Source of the DNA: an uncultured Pseudoflavonifractor sp.
GTDB taxonomy: Bacteria; Bacillota; Clostridia; Oscillospirales; Oscillospiraceae
Length of the DNA: 64,000 nt
Direction of reading: 5' to 3'
NCBI RefSeq assembly: GCF_944387275.1
Contig: NZ_CALXEG010000001.1
Span: 1-64,000 of the forward strand
Shown: positions 42,145 to 50,692 of the stretch, piece by piece
Position numbering within the stretch: the stretch's first letter is position 1
How the letters are laid out: each line of letters opens with the position of its first letter
Notes under the pieces: generated by a model
Seen by the model: the letters and a program-made list of their open reading frames with translations, nothing else
Told to the model about the DNA's origin: nothing
Databases searched by the model: none
Translations under genes and position numbers: made by a program

Positions 42145-43926
42145 ATGGCTGAACAGAACACCCCCGTCATGGACCCGGCGCCCGTTCACACACCGGCTCC
42201 CCAGCCCTCCGGAAAGGCTCCGGAGCGGAAGAAGAAGAACAAGAAGATCGTCAAGAACATCATCACTGCAATCATTGTCCTGGCGGTCATAGCCGCTGCG
42301 GCCTGGGCCCTGTGGTACTTTGTGTTTACCGACCATAAGGACTCCAACCTGGGCGAGCCCATCTATGACAGGGCTTCCACCGGCACCATCTCCACCACGG
42401 TCCGGGGCGGCGGCGCAGCCAACGCCAAGGACTCCGCCACCATCACCCTGGCGGCTGACGGCGTGGTCCAGGAGGTGTATGTGACTCAGGGCCAGGTGGT
42501 CAACGCCGGCGATCCTCTCTACGTCGTCACCTCCCCCGCCGCGGAGGAGGCGCTCAAGAACGCCCAGGAGGCGCTGGTGGCCCAGCAGGAGTCCATGTCC
42601 AAGCTCAACCAGGAGATGGCCGACCTGCAGAAGAGCCGGGGCGACCTGACCATCACCGCTCCCCACGGCGGCAAGCTGACCGAGGTCTCTGATATTAAGG
42701 TAGGGGACCCCATGAGTTCGGGCACCCAGATCGCCGTTCTGGTAGACGACACCAAGCTGAAGCTGTCTCTGTACTACAGCTACGCCTATGAGAACGACAT
42801 CCAGGTGGGTCAGACGGCGGAGATCTCCATTCCCGCCGTCATGGCCACCCTCACCGGCACGGTGGAGAAGATCAACAAGGTGGAGCGCATCGTCCCCGAG
42901 GGCTCGGTGACCTTTGAGGTCATCTTTGTGCTGGACAACCCGGGCACCCTGACTGCCGACATGGTGGCCTCCGCCTCTCTGACCGACTCCGCCGGCGTCC
43001 CCATCTACCCCTACGAGAGCGGCAAGCTGGCCTACTACCAGACCACCACCATCGCCACCAAGGCCGCCGGGCCTGTGGAGCAGGTGGCGGATCTGATGAA
43101 TTACGCCAATGTCACCGCGGGTCAGGTGCTGCTGGTCCAGGGCACCAACGATATTGACGAGCAGATCCGCGCCAAGCAGGAGCAGATCAACACCGCCCAG
43201 GAGTCCCTGACAAAGGCCCAGCAGGCGGTGACTGACGCCGAGAAGAACGTGCAGAACTTCTCCGCCGTGGCGCCCATTTCGGGCACCGTGGTCACCTGCT
43301 CCCTGATGCCGGACATGGAAGTCACTTCGGGCACCACGGCCATCGTCATCGCGGACAATGCGGTTATGACGGTCAACATCCAGGTGGACGACCGCAACCG
43401 GCAGTACATCTCCGAGGGCATGACCATCAACCTGTCCGACTGGAACGGCAACAGCTACATGGGCGTGGTGGAGACCGTGGCCGTCCAGGGCACCAATGAA
43501 AACGGCGTCACCGTGTTCCCCGCCACTATCCGGGTGGACAATCCCACCGGCACCCTGATGGGCGGCTACTATCTGGACTATGAGTTCACCGCCGCTGAGA
43601 GCACCGGCATCATCATCCCCAGCCAGGATGTGCGGTACTACACCCCCGAGGGCGCGGAAAAACCCCAGCCTGTGGTCTACATCCAGCTTCAGCCCGGCCA
43701 GGAGGCCCCCGAGAACGCCATTGACAAGTCCGTCCTGCCCGAGGAAATGCAGGAGGAGATCCCCGACGACTGCGCGGTCATCCCGGTGGAGCTGGGCCTG
43801 AACGACGACACCAACGTGGAGATCACCTCCGGCCTCAACGACGGCGACATGGTGTATAACAATACCCCCAGCGCGGACGGCAACTATTATGGCCGCAGGG
43901 CCAGCGCCTCCTCCAAGGCGGGCTGA
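42145..43926 (+). CDS. MacA/HlyD-type membrane fusion protein of an ABC exporter
   Basis: A 593-aa adaptor. A Pro-rich cytoplasmic N-terminus and KKKNKK precede a TM at about residues 37-58. Next come a first lipoyl half (VQEVYVTQGQVVNAGDPLY), a coiled-coil hairpin with Gln/Glu/Lys heptads, the second lipoyl half (FSAVAPISGTVVTC) and a beta-barrel. The acidic C-terminus is long. The ATG at 42145 is preferred because AGGAGG lies 8 nt upstream; the ATG at 42139 is too close. Next to MacB-like genes it links the transporter to the wall or S-layer. The cargo is unknown. Confidence 0.88.
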   Translation: MAEQNTPVMDPAPVHTPAPQPSGKAPERKKKNKKIVKNIITAIIVLAVIAAAAWALWYFVFTDHKDSNLGEPIYDRASTGTISTTVRGGGAANAKDSATITLAADGVVQEVYVTQGQVVNAGDPLYVVTSPAAEEALKNAQEALVAQQESMSKLNQEMADLQKSRGDLTITAPHGGKLTEVSDIKVGDPMSSGTQIAVLVDDTKLKLSLYYSYAYENDIQVGQTAEISIPAVMATLTGTVEKINKVERIVPEGSVTFEVIFVLDNPGTLTADMVASASLTDSAGVPIYPYESGKLAYYQTTTIATKAAGPVEQVADLMNYANVTAGQVLLVQGTNDIDEQIRAKQEQINTAQESLTKAQQAVTDAEKNVQNFSAVAPISGTVVTCSLMPDMEVTSGTTAIVIADNAVMTVNIQVDDRNRQYISEGMTINLSDWNGNSYMGVVETVAVQGTNENGVTVFPATIRVDNPTGTLMGGYYLDYEFTAAESTGIIIPSQDVRYYTPEGAEKPQPVVYIQLQPGQEAPENAIDKSVLPEEMQEEIPDDCAVIPVELGLNDDTNVEITSGLNDGDMVYNNTPSADGNYYGRRASASSKAG

Positions 43927-43954
43927 GCCGCTCCTGTCAAAAGGAGATGATGGA

Positions 43955-44650
43955 ATGCTCATTGATATAAAAGATGTATTCAAGATTTATAACGAGGGAG
44001 AGGAGCGTGAGGTGCGCGCCCTGAACGGCGTGTCCCTCACCATCGACCGGGGTGAGTTTGTGGCCATTGTGGGCCAGTCCGGCTCGGGCAAGTCCACGCT
44101 GATGAACCTGATCGGCTGTCTGGACATCCCCACCTACGGGGAGTACCATCTGGACGGCACCGACGTCACCGACCTGTCGGACCGGCAGCTCTCCCATGTG
44201 CGCAACAAACAGATCGGCTTTATCTTTCAGGGCTTCAATCTGATCCCCGCCCTCTCCGCCTACGAAAATGTGGAGCTGCCCCTGATTTACCAGGGCATCA
44301 AGGCCTCCGTCCGGCGGGAGCGGGTGCGGGACGCGCTGGAGCGGGTGTCCCTGTGGGACCGGCGGGACCACAAGCCCACGGAGATGTCGGGCGGTCAGCA
44401 GCAGCGGGTGGCCATCGCCCGGGCCATCGGCACTCATCCCCCCATTATTCTGGCCGACGAGCCCACCGGCGCGCTGGACTCCAAGACCGGCATCCACGTA
44501 CTGGACATCCTCCGGCGTCTTTATAAGGAGGGGACCACCGTGATTCTCATCACCCATGACAACGGCATCGCGGCCACGGTGCCCCGGGTGGTTCGCATTT
44601 CAGACGGTCAGATTGTATCTGACGGGCAGCAGGAGGTGGACTGGCTGTGA
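43955..44650 (+). CDS. MacB/LolD-type ABC transporter ATPase
   Basis: A 231-aa ATPase with Walker A GQSGSGKST, signature MSGGQQQR, Walker B IILADEPTGALD and H-loop ITHDNG. It belongs to the mechanotransmission class that pairs with FtsX-like permeases (LolD/MacB/SalX). AAGGAGATGATGGA precedes the ATG. The following permease starts inside its stop codon (GTGA). Confidence 0.96.
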   Translation: MLIDIKDVFKIYNEGEEREVRALNGVSLTIDRGEFVAIVGQSGSGKSTLMNLIGCLDIPTYGEYHLDGTDVTDLSDRQLSHVRNKQIGFIFQGFNLIPALSAYENVELPLIYQGIKASVRRERVRDALERVSLWDRRDHKPTEMSGGQQQRVAIARAIGTHPPIILADEPTGALDSKTGIHVLDILRRLYKEGTTVILITHDNGIAATVPRVVRISDGQIVSDGQQEVDWL

Positions 44651-45924
44651 ACTTAAAACAGACCATCAAGCTGGCGGCCAAGTCCATTGCCGCCCGGAAG
44701 GGCCGCACCTTTCTCACCATGCTGGGCGTCATCATCGGTCTGGCGGCGGTCATCATCCTGGTGACCTACGCCCAGGGCACCACCAAGCAGATGATGGACC
44801 TGATGAAGTCCATGGGCACCAACCAGATCCAGGTCTCCGCCTATAAGTGGACGGGTGGCTCCAGCGACGACGTGGTATTCAACAGTCTCTACAACTACTG
44901 CAAGCAGCTGGACGACCTGGTGGTGGGTGTGACGCCCAACCAGTACTGCTGGTTCACCGTGCAGTACGGGGCCAAGAATTCCAACAACATGTACTCGGAC
45001 GACGGCAGTGTCCAGCCCCCCCAGATCTGGATGGGCAGCGACCAGTGGGCGGCCTGCAACAACGCCACCATTGCCAAGGGCCGGGACCTGACCTATCTGG
45101 ATGTACAGCGAGGCAGTCAGGTGTGCGTTCTGGGCTCCTACGCCGCCAAACTGTTCTTTAACTATGCAAATCCTATCGGCGAGACCATGCTCTTTGACGG
45201 CGTCCCCTTCAAAGTCATTGGTGTCTATGAGTCCCGCATCAATGAGAAAACACTTACCGAGGAGACCAAACACTATGTTCAGCAGGACAACTTCATTCTC
45301 CTGCCTTACACCACCACCCGTGCCTTCCAGGTAGCCGGTTCCGGCAATGTCTCCTCCAGCAACTCTGACTTTATTGTCAAAGCAAAAGATGCCGCCTCCA
45401 CTCAGGAGGCTGCCGCCCGTCTGGAGGGCTTTCTGAAGGGCCTGATCGGTGACTCCAAAACTGGAAACAGCTACGGCTACTACAATGTCTATTCTCCTGA
45501 CAACTACATCGACTCCACCGAAGAGGCCAACAAGAGCCAGCAGATGCTGCTGGGCGGCATTGCGGCCATCTCCCTGCTGGTGGGCGGCATCGGCATCATG
45601 AACATCATGCTGGTCACCGTCACCGAGCGTACCCGTGAGATCGGCATCCGCAAGGCCATCGGCGCGGAGCGGAAGAGCATTATTATCCAGTTCCTCATTG
45701 AGGCCTGTATGATCTGCGGCATCGGCGGTATTCTGGGCATCGGCGTGGGCTACGTGGGCACGCTGATCGTCTGTAAGCAGACATTGGGTATTATACTGCT
45801 GCCCAACGCCGGCATCACCGTGGGCGCCTTCGCCATCTCGGTGGGCCTGGGCATCATCTTCGGCCTCTATCCCGCCATCAAGGCCAGCGGCCTCCAGCCT
45901 GTGGAAGCCCTGCGGGCCGAGTAA
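44647..45924 (+). CDS. MacB-type FtsX-like ABC permease
   Basis: A 425-aa permease. TM1 at about 20-42 is followed by a large extracytoplasmic MacB_PCD domain (about 45-295). Three TM segments form the FtsX domain at the C-terminus, with TERTREIGIRKAIGAER as the coupling region. GTG start with a 4-bp overlap. Together with the ATPase and fusion protein it forms a tripartite-like exporter of peptides or lipoproteins in a monoderm cell. Confidence 0.95.
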   Translation: MNLKQTIKLAAKSIAARKGRTFLTMLGVIIGLAAVIILVTYAQGTTKQMMDLMKSMGTNQIQVSAYKWTGGSSDDVVFNSLYNYCKQLDDLVVGVTPNQYCWFTVQYGAKNSNNMYSDDGSVQPPQIWMGSDQWAACNNATIAKGRDLTYLDVQRGSQVCVLGSYAAKLFFNYANPIGETMLFDGVPFKVIGVYESRINEKTLTEETKHYVQQDNFILLPYTTTRAFQVAGSGNVSSSNSDFIVKAKDAASTQEAAARLEGFLKGLIGDSKTGNSYGYYNVYSPDNYIDSTEEANKSQQMLLGGIAAISLLVGGIGIMNIMLVTVTERTREIGIRKAIGAERKSIIIQFLIEACMICGIGGILGIGVGYVGTLIVCKQTLGIILLPNAGITVGAFAISVGLGIIFGLYPAIKASGLQPVEALRAE

Positions 45925-45974
45925 GCCTGTCGTTTTCGCATGACCCCAACTCCATCTATAAGGGAGAGAGAAAT

Positions 45975-48356
45975 ATGAAAATCAAACGATTCCTTGCCGG
46001 TCTGCTCTCGGTGGCTCTGCTGTGCGGCCTGCTGACGGTGGTTCCCGCCTCTGCGGCTGCCGGCACCACCAGTGTCTCCGGCTTTACCGACATCACCGAC
46101 CCCGACGTGTCCGAGGCTGCCGAGGTGCTGCGCCTCCTGGGCGTGGTCAACGGCACCGGCGGCACCCTCTTCAACCCGGGCGGCACCCTGACTCGGGCCG
46201 AGTTCTGCAAGATGGCCATTGAGATCATGGGCAAGGGCGAGGAGGCCTCCGCCCAGATGAACCGGACCATCTTTCTGGACGTGAAGGGCGACCACTGGGC
46301 CCGGGGCTATATCAACCTGGCCGCCTCCACCCGCCTTGGCGGCGGTGAGGACGGCAGCGGCGGCGAAATGCTGATGGTAGGCGTGGGCGACGGCACCTTC
46401 CAGCCCGGTCGGACCATCACCTTTGCCGAGGCGGTCACCACCATGATGCGCATGCTGGGGTATACCGCCTCCGACGTGGCGGCGGGCTCTCCCTGGTACA
46501 GCGGCTATCTGGCCGCCGCCTCGGTCATCGGCCTGACCGACGGCCTGTCCCTCACCTGGAACTCCACCATCACCCGGGGCCAGACCGCCATTCTCTTTGA
46601 GAACATGCTGTACACCGCCCCCAAGGACTCCGAGTCTCCCTACCTGACCCAGCTGGGCGGCAGCATCACCGACGAGGCGGTGGTCCTCTCGCTGGACGCC
46701 ACCGCAGCCGACGGCACCGCGGGCTGTATCCTGACCACCGGCTCCGCCGACCCCTACAAGACCAACCATGTGCCCTTTGACACCGCTCTGGCTGGTTCCC
46801 GTGCCCGTCTGGTGCTGGACAAGGGCAGCAAGGTCATCGCCATTCTCCCCAGCGAGGGCGGCACCCAGCGCGCCACCTCTGTCGTGTCTGCCGAGATCAA
46901 CTCCGTGACGGTCTCCGGCGGCGAGAAGCTGGATGTGGCGCCCGACACTCCGGTCTACCGTGAGAGCGGCGAGACCACCTATCGGGATATCTATCTCAAC
47001 CTGAAGACCGGCGCCGCTCTGGTCCTGCGCTATGGCGCCACCGGCAAGCTGGAGTATCTCTACCTCCCCTCCACCCAGGCCTCTGAGACAGCCGTCGTGG
47101 CCAAGGCCACCGGTTCCGGTAATCCCTTTGCCTCTCTGGTTGGCAACGATACAGGCTATCGCATCCTGAAGAACGGTCTGCCCGCCACGCTGTCGGATAT
47201 CCGCCAGTACGACGTGGCCACCTATGACAAAGCCTCCAAAACCCTCTATATTTGCGATCTGCGCCTGACCGGCGTCTATGAGAACGTCTCTCCCAGCCCC
47301 GCCACGCCTCTGAGCGTCACCATCATGGGCGCCACCTTCCCTGTGCTCTCCAGCGCCTACGCGGATCTGGCCTCTTTTAAAATCGGCGACACTGTCACGC
47401 TGCTTCTCACCTCCGACGGCCAGGTGGCCGGCGCTGTCTCTCCCTCCGTGGCCAAGTCTACCACTGTGGGTGTGGCGAAGATGGAGGGCACCACCGCCAC
47501 CGTGACCCCGCTGGCGGACATCCGGGATTCCGACGGGAAAAAGGTCGTGTTCACCGGCGCCACCATCTATACCGAGGAGAGCGCGGCCCAGATGCAGGGC
47601 CAGCTGGTGACAGTATCCTCCAATAAGCTGGGTATGCTGTCTCTGTCCCGTCTCTCCGGCAGCGGCGCCTCCGGCGCTCTGGACGTGGCCGCCCGCACGC
47701 TCGGCGAGGATAAGCTGGCCGACAACGTGGTACTCTATGAGCGTGTAGGCAGGGGCGCGCCCGTTGAGATCTCCTTCGATCAGCTCACCCGGACCACTGT
47801 CCCCGCCGACAGGATCACCTATGTGGGCAAGGACTATGCCGGCCGGGTCAACTTCATTGTCTTTGACGATGTCACCGGCGACCAGTACACCTACGGCTTT
47901 GCCAAGAAGGGGACTGTTACGGGTGAGAAAAATCAGGTGAGTTTCACCAACACCTCTGTGTCCGTAGAAACTGGCAAGGGCCAGTACAGCGAGGAGCTCA
48001 TCACCGGTGCCCCCATTAAGGACGGCGATCTGGTGGGCATTGCCGCTTCTCTGGATACCATCAGCGGTGTCCCGAAGCTGTCCAACTGGGTGGCGCTGAA
48101 GGCGGTGGAGAATGTACCTCGTTCTGCCTTTGAGATGAATGAGTATATTAACCCCGAGAGCAAGGCCCCCATCGGTACCGTCACCACCAGAGATATGGTT
48201 CTCCCGATCGCCGGCAATGTGCTCTGCTATAACAAGACCACCAAGTCCTGGTTTGCCTCTCTGGACGAGGCCCGTGCCTACTCCGATACGCTTACCATCT
48301 ACTATGACCGCGCTCCTCAGGAGGGCGGCAAGGTCCGTCTGGTGGTGGTCGGCTGA
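45975..48356 (+). CDS. SLH-domain wall protein of the exporter operon
   Basis: A 793-aa exported protein with signal at about 1-27 (LLSVALLCGLLTVVPASA). SLH-type motifs at about 35-215 (EVLRLLGVVNGTGGTLFNP, TRAEFCKMAIEIMG, AAASVIGLTDGLS) are followed by about 570 residues of beta-rich repeats with no known domain. GGGAGAGAGAAAT precedes the ATG. It lies 50 bp after the permease and ends the operon at a terminator, so it may be a wall-anchored partner or substrate of the MacAB-like exporter. Confidence 0.85.
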   Translation: MKIKRFLAGLLSVALLCGLLTVVPASAAAGTTSVSGFTDITDPDVSEAAEVLRLLGVVNGTGGTLFNPGGTLTRAEFCKMAIEIMGKGEEASAQMNRTIFLDVKGDHWARGYINLAASTRLGGGEDGSGGEMLMVGVGDGTFQPGRTITFAEAVTTMMRMLGYTASDVAAGSPWYSGYLAAASVIGLTDGLSLTWNSTITRGQTAILFENMLYTAPKDSESPYLTQLGGSITDEAVVLSLDATAADGTAGCILTTGSADPYKTNHVPFDTALAGSRARLVLDKGSKVIAILPSEGGTQRATSVVSAEINSVTVSGGEKLDVAPDTPVYRESGETTYRDIYLNLKTGAALVLRYGATGKLEYLYLPSTQASETAVVAKATGSGNPFASLVGNDTGYRILKNGLPATLSDIRQYDVATYDKASKTLYICDLRLTGVYENVSPSPATPLSVTIMGATFPVLSSAYADLASFKIGDTVTLLLTSDGQVAGAVSPSVAKSTTVGVAKMEGTTATVTPLADIRDSDGKKVVFTGATIYTEESAAQMQGQLVTVSSNKLGMLSLSRLSGSGASGALDVAARTLGEDKLADNVVLYERVGRGAPVEISFDQLTRTTVPADRITYVGKDYAGRVNFIVFDDVTGDQYTYGFAKKGTVTGEKNQVSFTNTSVSVETGKGQYSEELITGAPIKDGDLVGIAASLDTISGVPKLSNWVALKAVENVPRSAFEMNEYINPESKAPIGTVTTRDMVLPIAGNVLCYNKTTKSWFASLDEARAYSDTLTIYYDRAPQEGGKVRLVVVG

Positions 48357-48384
48357 CGCCGGCATCCGATGGATACCTGACAGA

Positions 48385-48419
48385 ACGGGGAGCTGGAATT
48401 CTTCCAGCTCCCCGTCTTT
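48385..48419 (+). terminator. Terminator of the exporter operon
   Basis: A 12-bp or longer stem (GGGGAGCTGGAA with TTCCAGCTCCCC) and a short loop, then GTCTTT. Confidence 0.8.
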
Positions 48420-48463
48420 ACGTCATATTGCGCCGTTTCTCCCTGCTATCTTCACAGTCCCTG

Positions 48464-48507
48464 AAAAAGGACGCCCTTTTCCTGGTGATAGGAAAGGGCG
48501 TCCTTTT
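48464..48507 (-). terminator. Terminator of the wal operon
   Basis: A long stem (about 48466-48482 with 48490-48506) with A/T runs on both sides. On the minus strand it ends in TTTTTC. It closes the walRKHI operon and could also back up the exporter terminator. Confidence 0.85.
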
Positions 48508-49332
48508 TTATTCCGCCTGCCGGACGGTTCCGTCGGTCCCGTCCACATAGAAGGAGACGGTGTTGGTGATAATCAGCCATACCGGCTCCAGGGCGGCGCT
48601 GCCGGTGCTGGACAGGGTAACCTCGTATCCGGCCGTCATGCCCACGATCTCGCTGCACACATAGCCGCCGTCCTGGACGCCGCTGAGGAAGCGGAGCAGG
48701 ATGGTGGCCACGTCCAGCGGCTCCGTGCCGGCTTTCGGCTCAGGGGTCCCCATAAGCCGCTGGCCACGGATGCTCCGCAGGCTGCCGTTCTCATAGGTCA
48801 GGTCTGACGTGCTGTTGAACACGGGGTCCCCGTCCCACAGCTGCTGCACCGTTACCACGGTGGTCCCGTCCTCCTGCTGCCGGACGTCCAGCACCTGGCA
48901 CTCATAGCCCGCCTGCTCCAGCAGTTTCTGTCCGTGTACTTCCGGGTCCTCCTGTCCGGCCGGCAGTCCCTCTCCCGCGAAGGTAAAGGAGAACTTGCCG
49001 TCGCTGAGGAACTGCCCCTCTCCCCGGCTGCCGGAGTAAGTGACCGGGCCCAGGTCGCCCGACTTGCTGGTCTCGCCCAGCAGGGCCTGGGCCATGGCGT
49101 CCTCCATGGTCCTGTCCCGTTCCACGGACATGGTGTGGAGGTCGCGCTCGGGCGGCAGATTCTCCGGGTCCATGTGGATGTTGGCCTTCTCCAGGATTTC
49201 CACCGCGCCGGTGCGGGCCTCCTCCTGGTAGGCGGCGGATTTCCGCTCCTGATCCGCCACCAGCACCAGCAGGAACAGATTCACCGCCAGGAGCATGAGC
49301 AGGATGATGTTCTTGATTTTAGACCACTCCAA
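48508..49332 (-). CDS. walI: WalI/YycI-like regulator of WalK
   Basis: A 274-aa protein with one N-terminal TM (IILLMLLAVNLFLLVLVA) and an extracytoplasmic domain of the YycI type. It has a short helical linker and repeated beta units such as FLSDGKFSFTFAGEGLPAG. YycH and YycI bind WalK and tune its activity. Start codon TTG, 6 nt after GAGGTGA. It is the last gene of the operon. Confidence 0.85.
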   Translation of the reverse strand: MEWSKIKNIILLMLLAVNLFLLVLVADQERKSAAYQEEARTGAVEILEKANIHMDPENLPPERDLHTMSVERDRTMEDAMAQALLGETSKSGDLGPVTYSGSRGEGQFLSDGKFSFTFAGEGLPAGQEDPEVHGQKLLEQAGYECQVLDVRQQEDGTTVVTVQQLWDGDPVFNSTSDLTYENGSLRSIRGQRLMGTPEPKAGTEPLDVATILLRFLSGVQDGGYVCSEIVGMTAGYEVTLSSTGSAALEPVWLIITNTVSFYVDGTDGTVRQAE

Positions 49333-49348
49333 GGCGGCTCACCTCATT

Positions 49349-50692
49349 TCACGGGGTCTGTATGGCGATCCACTCCGCTTTCAGCAGCTCGGCAGCACCG
49401 CTGTCCTCATAGGCCAGCAGCAGTTCGCTGCCCTGCACCCTCTGAGCGGACATGGCGGCGGCGGCCTGGGCCTCGGGCAGCACGATGGACTGCTCGCCCG
49501 TGTCGGTGTAACTGCGGAAGAAGAGCTCAAACTCGGTGATCTGTCCATTCTGGATGATGAAGCGGGCGGCATAGCCGTCTGCGCCCAGCTCCACACCTGC
49601 GCCGTTGAGGCAGTAGCCGTAATCCGCCATCCACTCGTCCTCGCTCATCTGCACCACGCCAATGAGGTAGAGTCTGGCCGCGCCGCAGGACTGTCCTATG
49701 GTCTGTTCGGCCAGGGGCCAGGTAGCCTGGGACACTGCCGCCGCGTCCACCGGCTCTCCCGGCGTGCCCACGGGGTACTTGGGCTCGTTGGAGACAGAGG
49801 TCTCATAGCGCACGTGGCCGTCGTCCAGGATGCTCAGCCGGTCGGGCCACTCGTTGACGATCAGCCGGTCGCCGCTGCGGTAGCTGTTGTTGGACTGGGG
49901 GTGGAAGCCCAGGGCCTCCATCATCTCCTCCCGGTCGCTCTCGCTCATCTGGGCCACCGGGTTGGCCGCGTGGTACACCTTGGGGCTGACCTGGGTGGCG
50001 GCCACCATCACATAGGGGGCCAGCTCGGAGTAGCTGGTCTCATAGGCGAACACGGTGCCGTTGGGGCTGTAGACCGCGGCGGCGGTCTGGACGTGGCCCC
50101 GGAGCGCCTCGGCGGTGTCGCAGGCATAGTACAGGCCGGTGCTCTCATTACTATAATACAGGCGCACGGTCCCCTCCTCCTCGGCCAGCAGGAGCCGCCG
50201 GACGTCCGCCTCAGGCAGGGCCTGATTGACAGCGCCGGACAGGGATGCGGAGAGCACGGTCAGGGGCACGGTGCCCCGGAAGTCGAAGTAGATGCCCCAT
50301 GCGTCGGAGAGGGCCTCCCGCCAGGCGCCCTCGGTGACCTGGACCGGTCTCTGGGCACTGCCCAGGGCGTCGCCCAGCAGGCTGGCGGTGGCGTCAAAGA
50401 GGGCGTCCACGGCGGTCTGGTCGTACTGCACGCCGTACCGGCCGCCGCTGCCCAGCTGGACCGACATGCGCACCGGCCGGAGCTGCATGTTTTCCTCTGT
50501 CTCTTCGCTGACGGTGGGAAGCAGACTCACGGTCTTTCCGTTGAACAGCCTGTTGAGCCAGCTGCCGTTCCAGCCCGCCAGCCCGCCGATCTGGGTGCGC
50601 ATGGTGAGGTACACGGCGGACAGGGCCAGCAGGACGATGAGCACGTCCTTGACAAGCTCCAGCAGGCGTCTGCGTTTTTTTCTACGCTCCAT
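49349..50692 (-). CDS. walH: WalH/YycH-like regulator of WalK
   Basis: A 447-aa protein. A strongly basic cytoplasmic start (MERRKKRRR) precedes a TM at about 17-35. A large extracytoplasmic domain follows, with the YycH pattern of several beta-sheet modules. The start at 50692 is chosen for its site GAGGGACC; it lies 11 bp inside the walK 3' end. Together with WalI it forms a regulatory complex with WalK at the septum. Confidence 0.85.
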   Translation of the reverse strand: MERRKKRRRLLELVKDVLIVLLALSAVYLTMRTQIGGLAGWNGSWLNRLFNGKTVSLLPTVSEETEENMQLRPVRMSVQLGSGGRYGVQYDQTAVDALFDATASLLGDALGSAQRPVQVTEGAWREALSDAWGIYFDFRGTVPLTVLSASLSGAVNQALPEADVRRLLLAEEEGTVRLYYSNESTGLYYACDTAEALRGHVQTAAAVYSPNGTVFAYETSYSELAPYVMVAATQVSPKVYHAANPVAQMSESDREEMMEALGFHPQSNNSYRSGDRLIVNEWPDRLSILDDGHVRYETSVSNEPKYPVGTPGEPVDAAAVSQATWPLAEQTIGQSCGAARLYLIGVVQMSEDEWMADYGYCLNGAGVELGADGYAARFIIQNGQITEFELFFRSYTDTGEQSIVLPEAQAAAAMSAQRVQGSELLLAYEDSGAAELLKAEWIAIQTP

